In this document: piece by piece, positions 1 through 8,382 of the stretch
How positions within the stretch are numbered: the stretch's first letter is position 1
Layout: each line of letters begins with the position of its first letter
NCBI RefSeq assembly: GCF_026230105.1
Contig: NC_079486.1
Span: forward strand, 1,178,001-1,242,000
Reading direction: 5' to 3'
From: Diorhabda sublineata
Taxonomy: Eukaryota; Arthropoda; Insecta; Coleoptera; Chrysomelidae
DNA length: 64,000 nt
Translations under genes and position numbers: made by a program
Notes under the pieces: generated by a model
Told to the model about the DNA's origin: nothing
The model's database searches: none
Seen by the model: the letters and a program-made list of their open reading frames with translations, nothing else

Positions 1-349
1 AAAATAATTTTTAAAATTAAAACAAATACAGCCACTAATATTACACATAACATAGCAAAAACAGAATTAATTTCATTTTTTATATCCCCTTCTGTTTTGT
101 TGAACATGGTGTAGGTTGAATACGTCTTAACGGATAAGTAGTTTGCGGCAGTCTACGGGTCAACTGATGGACCTCTTCAGGCCACCCCCAGTGAAGACTG
201 CTCCACGTCACTTTCTTATCAAATAAACTAAGATTCTGCATTTGTTTCATAACCTCACTTTTATCTCCATAGAAAGCAATATCTTTCTTTAATTCACCAA
301 TGCTATTAATAAACTCTTCAATTCGACGTCTGTACTCTTCTGAAGACAT
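1..349 (-). pseudogene. Small coiled-coil plus membrane-anchor protein, frameshifted
   Basis: An 89-codon frame runs from the ATG at 349 to a stop at 80. It begins MSSEEYRRRIEEFINSIGE, a charged helical stretch, and contains the aromatic run WSSLHWGWPEEV. A longer frame opens at 457, but its first 36 residues derive from the short CGTTTGA repeats, so the ATG at 349 is preferred. Just after the stop, in another frame (about 75 down to 1), lies a hydrophobic segment (VFAMLCVILVAVFVLILK) typical of a C-terminal membrane anchor. This suggests a frameshift near 85. I do not recognise the family. It sits on the same strand as the PolB, small-protein and MMP remnants and may belong to the same insertion. 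The gene continues past the window start. Confidence 0.35.
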
Positions 350-379
350 ATTACGAAAGAGGACATTCTCATACGTAGA

Positions 380-455
380 CACGTTTGATGATCGTTTGAC
401 GCAACACTTGACGTTTGACTTAACGACGTAACGATGTGACGTTTGACGCAACGAC
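380..455. repeat. Cluster of CGTTTGAC/ACGTTTGACGCAAC short repeats
   Basis: Four copies of CGTTTGA lie within about 75 bp. The longer form GACGTTTGACGCAAC recurs with variations. The cluster lies directly upstream of the preferred ATG at 349 on the minus strand, where it could be a promoter element or a decayed minisatellite. Confidence 0.5.
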
Positions 456-460
456 AAGAG

Positions 461-890
461 AGATACATTTCATGAATATTGTTTTTACTGCTATTACATA
501 AAGATATATTGGAAACTAACAAAAACACACAAGAATTTAAAAAATAATTTTATTATAAGAAAACGACAATATTCTACATTTATGAGAGAGAGATACATTT
601 CATGAATATTGTTTTTACTGCTATTACATAAAGATATATTGGAAACTAACAAAAACACACAAGAATTTAAAAAATAATTTTATTATAAGAAAACGACAAT
701 ATTCTACATTTATGAGAGAGAGATACATTTCATGAATATTGTTTTTACTGCTATTACATAAAGATATACTGGAAACTAACAAAAACACACAAGAAGTTTA
801 AAAATAATTTTATTATAAGAAAACGGCAATATTCTACATTTATGAGAGAGAGATACATTCCATGAATATTGTTTTTACTGCTTTTTTTCT
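461..890. repeat. 130-bp tandem repeat, about 3.3 copies
   Basis: The landmark AGATACATT(T/C)C recurs at 461, 591, 721 and 851, an exact 130-bp period. Each unit contains CATGAATATTGTTTTTACTGC and a GA-rich joint (ATGAGAGAGAGATACA). Copies differ by only a few substitutions. No ORF runs through the units. Confidence 0.95.
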
Positions 891-1159
891 TAAATAAAAG
901 CTCACATTATCGCTGAAACTCTTTATTACTCTCGTGACTGTCATAGTATAACACTTATACATGAAGGATGACATCACAATGACCAGTGGAAAGAAAAAAA
1001 AAATAAAAATACATTTCTAATAAAGCCCTGTTGGGCACAGACTTATGTCTAACACTAACAACGCTCATATAAATCACCTAAAACGCATACTAAAAAACTA
1101 TAATAAAACAGATATTTTTTGATGTGGCATTATGAACCGCCACCGTTCATAATACCGCA
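891..1159. other. Non-coding stretch between two copies of the 130-bp repeat
   Basis: AT-rich sequence with no convincing ORF and no recognised repeat. It separates the main 130-bp array from a degenerate outlying copy. Confidence 0.5.
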
Positions 1160-1262
1160 AAAACACAGGAATAATTTTATAATAAGAAAACGACAATATT
1201 CTACATTTATGAGAGAGAGAGAGAGAGAGAGAGATACATTCCATGAATATTGTTTTTACTGC
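1160..1262. repeat. Degenerate 130-bp unit with expanded (GA)n
   Basis: The segment from AACACAGGAATAATTTTATAA to ATTCCATGAATATTGTTTT matches the second part of the 130-bp unit at 461-890. The GA joint is expanded to about 12 dinucleotides (about 1209-1234). It shows that the array was once larger or has been split. Confidence 0.85.
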
Positions 1263-1329
1263 ATAGCGGCCTCAAAAGTATCAATGTCACTATCTTTATC
1301 AGAATCATCAAAACGATTATTTCTAGGCA

Positions 1330-3336
1330 TCATGGTGGTTCACACATAGCCCACCCGTATAAATTATTGACGTCCAGGTAGAGTAGGTACTTTGAGGGTT
1401 TTATAGAATCATATTCAGGCATGTACTTATTGTTAGCATTCGATAATCTACTGCTACAAACCGAAATTCTTCCTCGAATTGCTTTCTCGATAAACATGAT
1501 CATGTCTACGTCATGCAATAACTCTAATTTACATCCTACATATTTCAACATACAGTCCCAAGTATATCCAGGCATTGTATAGTACCATGCAGGGTCTAAA
1601 CCATAAGTAATTGAACATTTTCTTCGAAATTGTTCGAAAACATCTGATAAAAGTAAAACATCGGTCTTTAATTACAGATCAGAATACTGACCCAAATTTT
1701 CAATATCAAATAATTTCCACACTGCATCAGCATGAGAATACTTCTCAATACTGATGTTTTTATCCTCCAATTTATTATAAAATGCCTCTATTGGTGGTAG
1801 TTCACAAGTATTTAATTTTTCCCAACTATCTATAAAATCGTAACAGAAAACCCCTTTTTTGGCTATTAATTTAAATTGTTCGACACTTAAATTACTAAAT
1901 TCTCTTTTGGAAATTTTTAAATCATTATCATTCAATGTAGCAGCCAATTCTTCCAAGGAAGCACCCAAAAAACTCAGTGAATCTATGAATCGAAATTTTA
2001 TATTTGTATCTGAATCGTTAAGTGTAAATGAAATGTATTTTTCTTTATTTATGGGGAGTAAACTGATGTTTCCTCTTTTACTTAATTCCGAAATGATGAA
2101 ATGGCTATCGTAGTTACTTAAGTTATGGAAAACTGTAGGTACAACAAACAGTTTTTTGAAATTTAAATTGCATGCTTGATGTGCAAAATTTCTAAACTTC
2201 CCCGTAAAATGATCGTGATCTCTAACAATGATATCTGTAGAGGAAAAACCCTTTTCACATATGTGACACATTGTTGCCACACGTAAATCTGGTTTTTCTT
2301 CCACAGCTAAATTCGATAATTCATTTGCAAACCAATCCATGCAATCTCTACCTCTGTAGCTCTTGAAAAAAGTCTTCGTTGTAGCTACATTTTACATAGT
2401 AACCAGCACTATATGCTATATGTTTTTAATATTTATTTGTCTTATTATGAAGCTGTGTTTTATCTGTAAATTGTTCTAGCATGCACTCAAAATCGGCATA
2501 AACTACAAAAGGCGTAGTTTGTTTATATATATAATTTCTAAAACTAACAGAATCATATTTTGGAAAAGACATTTTATAATTATTTAATTCAGAGCATAAT
2601 TTCAAGTGGACATTCAATTTACTTTCACTGCTGAAATAATTTATGCAGCGATTGCAAATAAATTTTTTATATGTAGTTTTACTTAACTGACTATTAATTA
2701 AACGTGACAAATCTTTGATCCAGCAGTAGTGATATATGATTTCTGAATTGTCAATATCTATAGGAGGTGCTTCATAATCGTTTAGCTTTGGAAAATATGT
2801 ATTTTGAATTAATAAAAGATTTACATGTTTCTCGTGTATTGATTTAGCAAGTCTTACTGGATATACTTTGTAAAATGGTTTTTTATTATTTATTTCAATT
2901 AAATCCAAGGCATAGACATTGACAGAAATGTTATTAGATTTTTCAAACTTTGAAATTTGATGCAGGGGCATCGGAGCTTGCAAGTCTTGTGTATTCAAGA
3001 CTGTGCTATAATATGGATATGAGGAAGTGAGTTCTTTATTATTTTTGGCTGGGTACAAAGCACTAACAATTGACCAATAAAAACATGTTGGTCAGAATTT
3101 TTAATGTTTATGCACCCTCGCTTTTTTTGAATAGGTTCTGGAAGTTTAATATAAGATGAGCCGTTTCCAATTTCAAATTTATTGATATTTACTTCTAAAG
3201 AAATAATTTCACTTAATGCAAAACCAGAGTCCCTCTCTTGAAATTCTGATAATTTAAAATTAATTTTATCTTTGACGTTCTCGAAAAACCATCGTTCTAT
3301 ATCGGTCGATACATCGATAATAGAATTTTTAGTCAT
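1330..3336 (-). pseudogene. Polinton-type (protein-primed) DNA polymerase B, truncated and frameshifted
   Basis: Four minus-strand frames read in order as one family-B polymerase. The frame 3336-2995 gives the N-terminal region (SGFALSEIISLEVNINKFE and KKRGCINIKNSDQHVF). The frame 3058-2426 gives a Cys/His finger (FICNRCINYFSSESKLNVHLK) and the exonuclease I motif VVYADFECMLE. The frame 2340-1672 carries CHICEKGFSSTDIIVRDHDHFTG and the exonuclease II-like FHNLSNYDSHF. The frame 1575-1330 gives the exonuclease III region and palm motif A (LDVNNLYGWAM). Such PolBs copy Polinton/Maverick, adintovirus and bidnavirus DNA from a protein primer. There are at least three frame breaks. The gene stops right after motif A at about 1330, so the YxDTDS catalytic motif and thumb are absent. 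It is an inactive remnant, and which of those three groups it came from is not resolved. Confidence 0.85.
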
Positions 3337-3784
3337 AAAATAATGGAAACTAGAAATTTCATTTTCACCAGATTTTTTAATGAACTCTCCACAAAAACAA
3401 ACATAAACTTTAACAACAGAATATTTTTTCCTAAAAATTTCCCTTATTTTATTTTTAAAAATTATTTACTATAAGTCCGGTTTTAATTCTTCTTGTAAAT
3501 GCAGAAGCTACATTTTCCCATTTAACTCTATTTTTCAGCCCCATACCTATATTCCTATTTGAAATAAGTTGTTTAAAATGTTTGAAATGTCCTATGTATG
3601 TTTGTAATTTCCTAATTGTACCTACATGCAGTCCTCCTTTTTAATTGTCAAATTACATACTTTAATTTGTTTTTTCAATCGATTCAACCAAATTTCCACA
3701 TCTCTATCCGTTATCTTATCAAACAATATTTTTCTGACATTTTTAATGACTTGCAGTAAATTTTCAGATTTTTTTACAATATTC
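3337..3784. other. Non-coding gap upstream of PolB
   Basis: AT-rich sequence between PolB and the small conserved protein. Short hydrophobic frames are present, but none resembles a protein I know. Confidence 0.4.
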
Positions 3785-3795
3785 ATGGTACTCAC

Positions 3796-3829
<34 letters not shown>

Positions 3830-3835
3830 ATGTGT
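3785..3835. repeat. (CT)n(GT)n microsatellite
   Basis: A run of CT dinucleotides passes into GTGTGTGTATGTG. It lies just past the 3' end of the small minus-strand gene at 3847-4152. Confidence 0.95.
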
Positions 3836-3846
3836 CTTAGGCACGT

Positions 3847-4152
3847 CTATAGTTCCTCAATTTCAAATGACGCTAGCCGTTGATTTTTTCCAACATCCAC
3901 TAATCCCTTGAATATAATTCCGTATTTTTCCTTTTCAAATTCTTCAATGACTGGTTTGTAGACACTTGTGACTCTTTGCGGTAAAAACACTACTTCTTCA
4001 TCTAAATCCAATAAAACTGATTCTCCGAATTTGGAATTGACTATTTTTGCCTTCTTTTTAGCCCTCAGAGTATTCAAAGGTAGATCTTGTATTTTTGTTA
4101 TTGGTTTTCTCTCTGTAATTAGAGACGTTGCGTTAATTTTTTTTAAATCCAT
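3847..4152 (-). CDS. 101-codon conserved-looking small protein, possible OB-fold/ssDNA-binding partner of PolB
   Basis: An intact frame begins MDLKKINATSL at 4152. It continues with ITKIQDLPLNTLRAKKKAK, then KFGESVLLDLDEEVVFLPQR, then VYKPVIEEFEKEKYGIIFKG. Alternating short beta-like strands with Lys/Arg and Gly/Asp turns resemble the small OB-fold-like proteins found beside insect PolB genes. That functional assignment is inference from pattern and neighbourhood, not a recognised named family. The frame is open further upstream to 4317. However, an intron-like segment with a consensus donor (GTAAGT at 4199) and acceptor (TTTTCAG at 4153) ends exactly before this ATG, so I chose 4152. It lies between the PolB and MMP remnants on the same strand and, unlike them, has no visible break. 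Confidence 0.55.
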   Translation of the reverse strand: MDLKKINATSLITERKPITKIQDLPLNTLRAKKKAKIVNSKFGESVLLDLDEEVVFLPQRVTSVYKPVIEEFEKEKYGIIFKGLVDVGKNQRLASFEIEEL

Positions 4153-4199
4153 CTGAAAAGAGAGAGAGCGCGTAACCCACAAGAAAAAAAAATACTTAC
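4153..4199 (-). other. Candidate 47-nt intron or 5' splice junction upstream of the small protein
   Basis: On the minus strand the segment starts GTAAGTA and ends CTCTCTTTTCAG, a consensus donor and a pyrimidine-rich acceptor. The next base begins ATGGATTTAAAA. Its length of 47 is not a multiple of three, so splicing would put any exon upstream out of the long open frame. That fits a 5' UTR intron better than a coding one. Confidence 0.35.
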
Positions 4200-4387
4200 A
4201 TTTTTTGTTAATGCATAATTTTTTAACAGATACTAGTATTTGTTCTTCAGAGCTGGTTTTTCTCTTGCTGGCAGTGGAAGAGACTGACTCCAACACAATG
4301 CAACATCTTATACTCATGGCACTATCTCCATACGATTGTGATAGAATGTTCTAGAAAAAATATTTTTTTATTTGCGGCAATTTTGTA

Positions 4388-4510
4388 ATTTTGTAATTTC
4401 CTGTAAATGTGGTCCATATGATTTCCGAGTATTCTAATAAATTTTCACTATTTCCTGTACATGTGGTCCATTTGGTTTAGAAATATTCTTATCAATTTCC
4501 CGCGTTATCA
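4388..4510. repeat. Two diverged copies of a roughly 60-bp unit
   Basis: TTTCCTGTA(A/C)ATGTGGTCCAT followed by an AT-rich tail occurs twice in tandem. The unit lies between the small protein and the MMP on the minus strand. Confidence 0.6.
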
Positions 4511-4701
4511 AAAAATTTCTTATTAATAGGTAAAAGTTATCTTAAGATTGGCGTTCGGGAATTTCCAAAAAAAAAAAATTTAATAAGAGTTTATTTCAAA
4601 ATATACAACATTATTGATAAAAAGAAATTATTTTTGTTAATAAAATTTTGAGATGATTTAAAAGGTCTCCATTTGGACATGGAATATCGAACACGTTCCA
4701 A

Positions 4702-6092
4702 TTAAAGGGTCCGCTGCAACAAGTTTTTTGGTAACTCATTATATTTGTAGTATGTGGTGTTTTTGAAAAAGTACATGTGTCCGTCAATGTACTGGAATGC
4801 TCCTGTAACATCTGTGGGTAGTCCAGGGAAAATATCTTTTATTTGTCCTCTATTCCGAACAGTTTTCAAGTTCTTGTCAAATTGCCATGATTGCTTTGAA
4901 ACATTGTGTTTATTTGAGAATTCTTAGGTATAATTAAATTATTTTCCTCAAGTATTTGTAGAGCGGGAAAATCTGCTACATAGTATTTACGGTCATTGAC
5001 TGCTATTAAATTATCTGAAGAACTTTGAAAAATCTAAATTATGGGACCCACTTCTTCAGGTAAATAATCATCGAGTATTTCTGGTTGCGAGGGAATAAGT
5101 TTCGAGTTCAAATCAATTTTCAATAGGGAATTTTCATTAATAATATATAAATGGTAATTTTCAAATTCACCAGCCATGGCAATGAACATATACTCCGGTG
5201 TTATGTCGCATAAATTTTTATCCGGTTCATTTGGTTGATGTGCAAGTGTCTTTGTAGTCGGTGGCAGCGCTGATGTAGGTTTGAAAGGATTATTTACATA
5301 TGTATTGATTGGTCCATAAAGAGCTTCAAGGGCCATTTTATCATCCTCATCCAATTTAGGAGCAATGTTGAATTGATATCATGGATACATTATTGCTGTC
5401 TCAATATCACTGTGAGCAATTCCTAAAATATGCCCAATTTCATGAATTAATACCATAAGTAGGCTAGTCTGATCTTCTGAACTTGATCCATCCAAACTTA
5501 AAACCCACTTCTCATCAGCATCAATATGAAGCTCTATACAACTGTTGCCTTTTGGGAAATAAGCATGTGCCAACACCTTTCCAGGACCATCAAATGTACT
5601 GGAGCACTCACCTCTACCTTGGCAATTTACTCGAAAATAGTGCTTTCCCCGTACACCTGTAATAGATATATCGGGAGCATAAGGCCGTATTTTGTGTATT
5701 AATTCAAATTTAAACTTTGAACTATTACTCCACACTTCAAAAGCCTTTTTGGTTACTTTAAGATATTCTGGAGTTGCCTGAGGGAAATACCATTTCAAAT
5801 CAAATTTTGACCATTTTGATTTAACTCTAAAAGAATGATCATCGTCGGAAGCTGCTTCACTCACGTTACATCTTGGTCTATTTAGAAGTTGAATTGTATT
5901 TTCATCTAGTTCTCCCGTTGCAGGGATATTATATCTTTCTTGAAAACTCAACAAATAATCCTCAAGTTTAGTCAAATCATTTTCATTTTCGTACCCGAAC
6001 CGGTGTAAATACTTCATAGCATACTGTTGGTCGACAACGCATAGTACTGAACATAGTACTGCAGCTAATATAATGATTAACATGATCTTCAC
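4702..6092 (-). pseudogene. Intronless matrix metalloproteinase with hemopexin domain, disrupted
   Basis: From the ATG at 6092, residues 1-20 are a hydrophobic signal peptide. Residues about 22-72 resemble the peptidoglycan-binding prodomain. PRCNVSE (73-79) is the cysteine switch, here N instead of the usual G. HEIGHILGIAH (217-227) is the HExxHxxGxxH zinc site, and AIMYP holds the Met-turn. Three lesions follow: an in-frame TGA at 5379 just after the Met-turn, after which the same frame resumes with the end of the catalytic domain (DEDDKMALEALYGP); an in-frame stop at 5034 in the hemopexin part; and a frame change near 4880. The last hemopexin blade is readable (PTDVTGAFQYIDGHMYFFK) and ends with a stop at 4702. 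Animal MMP genes normally contain introns. This copy has none across about 1.4 kb, so it is either a retrocopy or a gene carried by a DNA virus or Polinton. As written it is non-functional. Confidence 0.85.
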
Positions 6093-6140
6093 TCTTCTGC
6101 TATCCTCAAAAAACTAATTTCCAATCACATTAATAACGGA

Positions 6141-6545
6141 ATATATAATTTTTAAAAAACCCAAAGACTTTTAACCGACCTGGTATATCATCGCAACGAA
6201 TCTGTCTCGATTACGTGCGTGATACCTTACATTGACAAAAATCTCTTTTTATTTATACGTTATACTTTTATGTTACAAGATTAGCGAATAATAATGGTAT
6301 ATATATAATTTTTTTAAAACCCAAAAACTTTCAACCGACCTGGTATATCATCGCAACGAATCTGTCTCGATTACGTGCGTGATACCTTACATTGACAAAA
6401 ATCTCTTTTTATTTATACATTATACTTTTATGTTACAAGATTAGCGAATAATAATGGTATATATAATTTTTTAAAACCCAAAGACTTTTAACCGACCTGG
6501 TATATCAGCGCTCCCGCTGTTATCATCGCATCGGATATATAACTT
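6141..6545. repeat. Roughly 160-bp tandem repeat, about 2.5 copies
   Basis: The segment AACCGACCTGGTATATCATCG recurs with spacings of about 160 and 157 bp. Each unit holds CGATTACGTGCGTGATACCTT and ends near GCGAATAATAATGG. It lies directly 5' of the MMP, where it may contain promoter sequence duplicated with the gene. Confidence 0.9.
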
Positions 6546-6689
6546 TACGCATGCGCAAAAACGAAGTCTCTCTCTCTTACACATTGTCTCGCTGCTCTCT
6601 CTCTAACACACGGTCAGACATACGTTGTTCATCTACTGAGAAAAAATCGATATTTATTAGAGTAGTCTGGAATACAGTTCTCACTCACC

Positions 6690-6985
6690 TCATCAACATT
6701 ACTGGGGCTAGGCATGTAGGCCACAGCTTGGGTTTTGTTCTGTTTACACTCGTCAACTATGGCACATTGACAAATGATCTCATCCATTTCAGAAGGAGCT
6801 GTTATTATACCGATACTCAATCGGTTCATCCTATACATGCCTCTACGGTTTGTTATAGTTTGAATGACACTGCCCCGCTGGTATACTTTCGAAAGCAAAT
6901 ATGCTTAATATGGATCCAGCTTGAAAAAGTATGTGGGACACTCCCATCGGGTTTCGGAATAACCACCACAGGGGAGCCCAAGTCG
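6690..6985 (-). pseudogene. Gypsy-like reverse transcriptase scrap
   Basis: Two minus-strand frames resemble RT core motifs: SPVVVIPKPDGSV near 6980-6940 (the P-K-D/P-D-G motif) and TNRRGMYRMNRLSIGIITAP in the 6898-6629 frame (the RGxYxxxRLxFGIxxAP motif). The order and strand fit one decayed RT, with the intervening part lost or frameshifted. The 3' boundary is unclear. Confidence 0.4.
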
Positions 6986-6996
6986 ATAGTGACAAC

Positions 6997-7487
6997 TGTT
7001 AATATTTACAAACAATATAGTTCTGTGGTCAAACCTGAAAAATGTGTTTCATATACAAAAAAGAAGAAGAGAGCTGTTAAGTTACATTTTGTATTAGATT
7101 TAATAAATGAAAATATTGTCAGGATTGAATACTTATGTACTACCGAGCAACTAGCGGATGTATTCACTAAAGCCTTAACAAATGAAAAGTTTACTAAATT
7201 TGTAAAAATGTTAAATTTGTTGTGATGAAAGAGTGTTATATGTTTTAAATTCATTTCTCACATTTTATAGGTTTGAGGGAGGGTGTTAATATTGACAAAC
7301 AATATAGTTCTGTGGTCAAACCTGAAAAATGTGTTTCATATACAAAAAAGAAGAAGAGAGCGGGAAGCTGAGTAGATAGACTCAAGGTGGTGTCGAAAGC
7401 ATGGTCGACAGAGTGAATTAAGTTTTTAGTTATTATTATAAAGAATTATTGTAGTCATTTTGTTCCAATAAATAATTTTATTTAACA
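6997..7487 (+). mobile_element. Internally deleted copia element (LTR - RNase H tail - LTR)
   Basis: A partial LTR (TGTTAATATTTACAAACAATA, 6997-7071) is fused to the end of a copia RNase H. The residues IEYLCTTEQLADVFTKALTN are readable, with a stop near 7225. A purine tract (GAGGGAGGG) then precedes a second LTR beginning TGTTAATATTGACAAAC at 7284. Nearly the whole gag-pol is missing, so it could not move unaided. No target duplication could be matched at the two outer ends. Confidence 0.75.
7284..7487 (+). repeat. 3' LTR of the deleted copia element
   Basis: The LTR begins TG directly after a polypurine tract and contains an AATAAA-like polyadenylation signal (CCAATAAATAATTTT) before a terminal ACA. 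Its first 75 bp are duplicated at 6997. Confidence 0.7.
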
Positions 7488-7769
7488 CACTCTATACAAC
7501 GCACATTTAAACCTAACAACAACAATTTCAAGCTGCTCATACAATAAAGGAGTGAACAGTATAAAATAGAACAACAATGAAATTGTATTAAAACATACAT
7601 ATAAAATAAACGAAGTAAAGCTAAATCCTGAAATATACACAGATCTTCTTTGAAATAAACAAATTTAGTTCTGTTTAGAGGTTGAGTAAATACAAAAAGA
7701 TTATTATTATCTTTGGAATTTACATAATCTAAATATAACTCAGTAAATACAGAAAATTCTAATTTCAAA
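7488..7769. other. Non-coding sequence between LTR and R1 repeat
   Basis: AT-rich DNA. A minus-strand frame through it is Leu/Tyr/Cys-rich and looks like chance translation. Confidence 0.4.
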
Positions 7770-8164
7770 TTAACTTCTGTTAACAATGTGATTTTTAATT
7801 ATTAGAAATTTTTTAATCAAGAAAAATGGCAAGTAACAAAAGCAGTTCTATACGATTCCCATTATATTATTATCGAAAAAATTTGAGAGCATTCATTTGC
7901 TATTTTTCAAAGAGCATAAACTAGAAAATAATTATAATAATAAATTCAAATTGTTCACAGTATCCAGTACAAGATGAGTAATTATTGAACTTACCACTGA
8001 ATTTTAGAGTTGTTCTAATTCAGTCAGAGTAATGATAGTCTTTCCATTAAGAAATAATCCTTTGCTAATTTGCAGTTATTACAAATACCAAAATCAGTTG
8101 ATATCTTATAAATCAATTCTTCCTGTAGTTTTTTGTATCTTTCGACCAAATGGATCAAATTACA
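7770..8164 (-). repeat. Dispersed repeat R1, copy a (inverted match to 25030-25425)
   Basis: The reverse complement matches about 25030-25425 over its length, for example CATTTGGTCGAAAGATACAA and GACTGAATTAGAACAACTCT. Part of it also matches 14690-14830. The copy is cut at 8164 by the insertion of copia A. Confidence 0.85.
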
Positions 8165-8382
8165 TGTTAAGAACCCGTTACGGTTTTAGGTTGTCACTAG
8201 ATTAAAACATCCTCCAAATAAAAGGTTTATTGATTTTTGGTCAAAAATATAACACAACGTGGTGAGTGAAAAACTACTAGCTAACCTCACAATTAATACA
8301 TCATGTCGCGCCAAAAGTGCCAATGAATGGATCATTGACAAACTGCATTGTTGCCAACTCTATAATTTATAAAATCTCAACA
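8165..8382 (-). repeat. 3' LTR of copia element A
   Basis: On the minus strand the LTR starts TGTTGAGATTTTATAAATT straight after a purine tract (CGAGGAGGAG) and ends TTCTTAACA. It includes AATAAA-like signals (ATCAATAAACC). Outside the end at 8165 the R1 repeat resumes. Confidence 0.75.

Noticed and set aside
461..890. CRISPR array
   Set aside because: The 130-bp units are contiguous with no spacers, and the DNA is eukaryotic. The 50-bp minisatellite at 19-20 kb was rejected for the same reason.
1119..1349. 76-codon plus-strand frame with an RERERERD run
   Set aside because: It is the translation of the (GA)n repeat and lies opposite the repeat unit and PolB end. No protein family fits.
461..6545. 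130-bp and 160-bp arrays as the two terminal repeats of one Polinton
   Set aside because: The two unit sequences are unrelated in either orientation, so they cannot be a terminal inverted repeat pair.
6551..6990. Start of a 224-codon plus-strand frame
   Set aside because: Only its last part (from about 7060) is copia RNase H. The first part lies opposite a Gypsy-like RT scrap and reads as noise.
8160..8164. Target duplication for copia A
   Set aside because: The 5' end of the element is missing, so no matching flank exists to compare.
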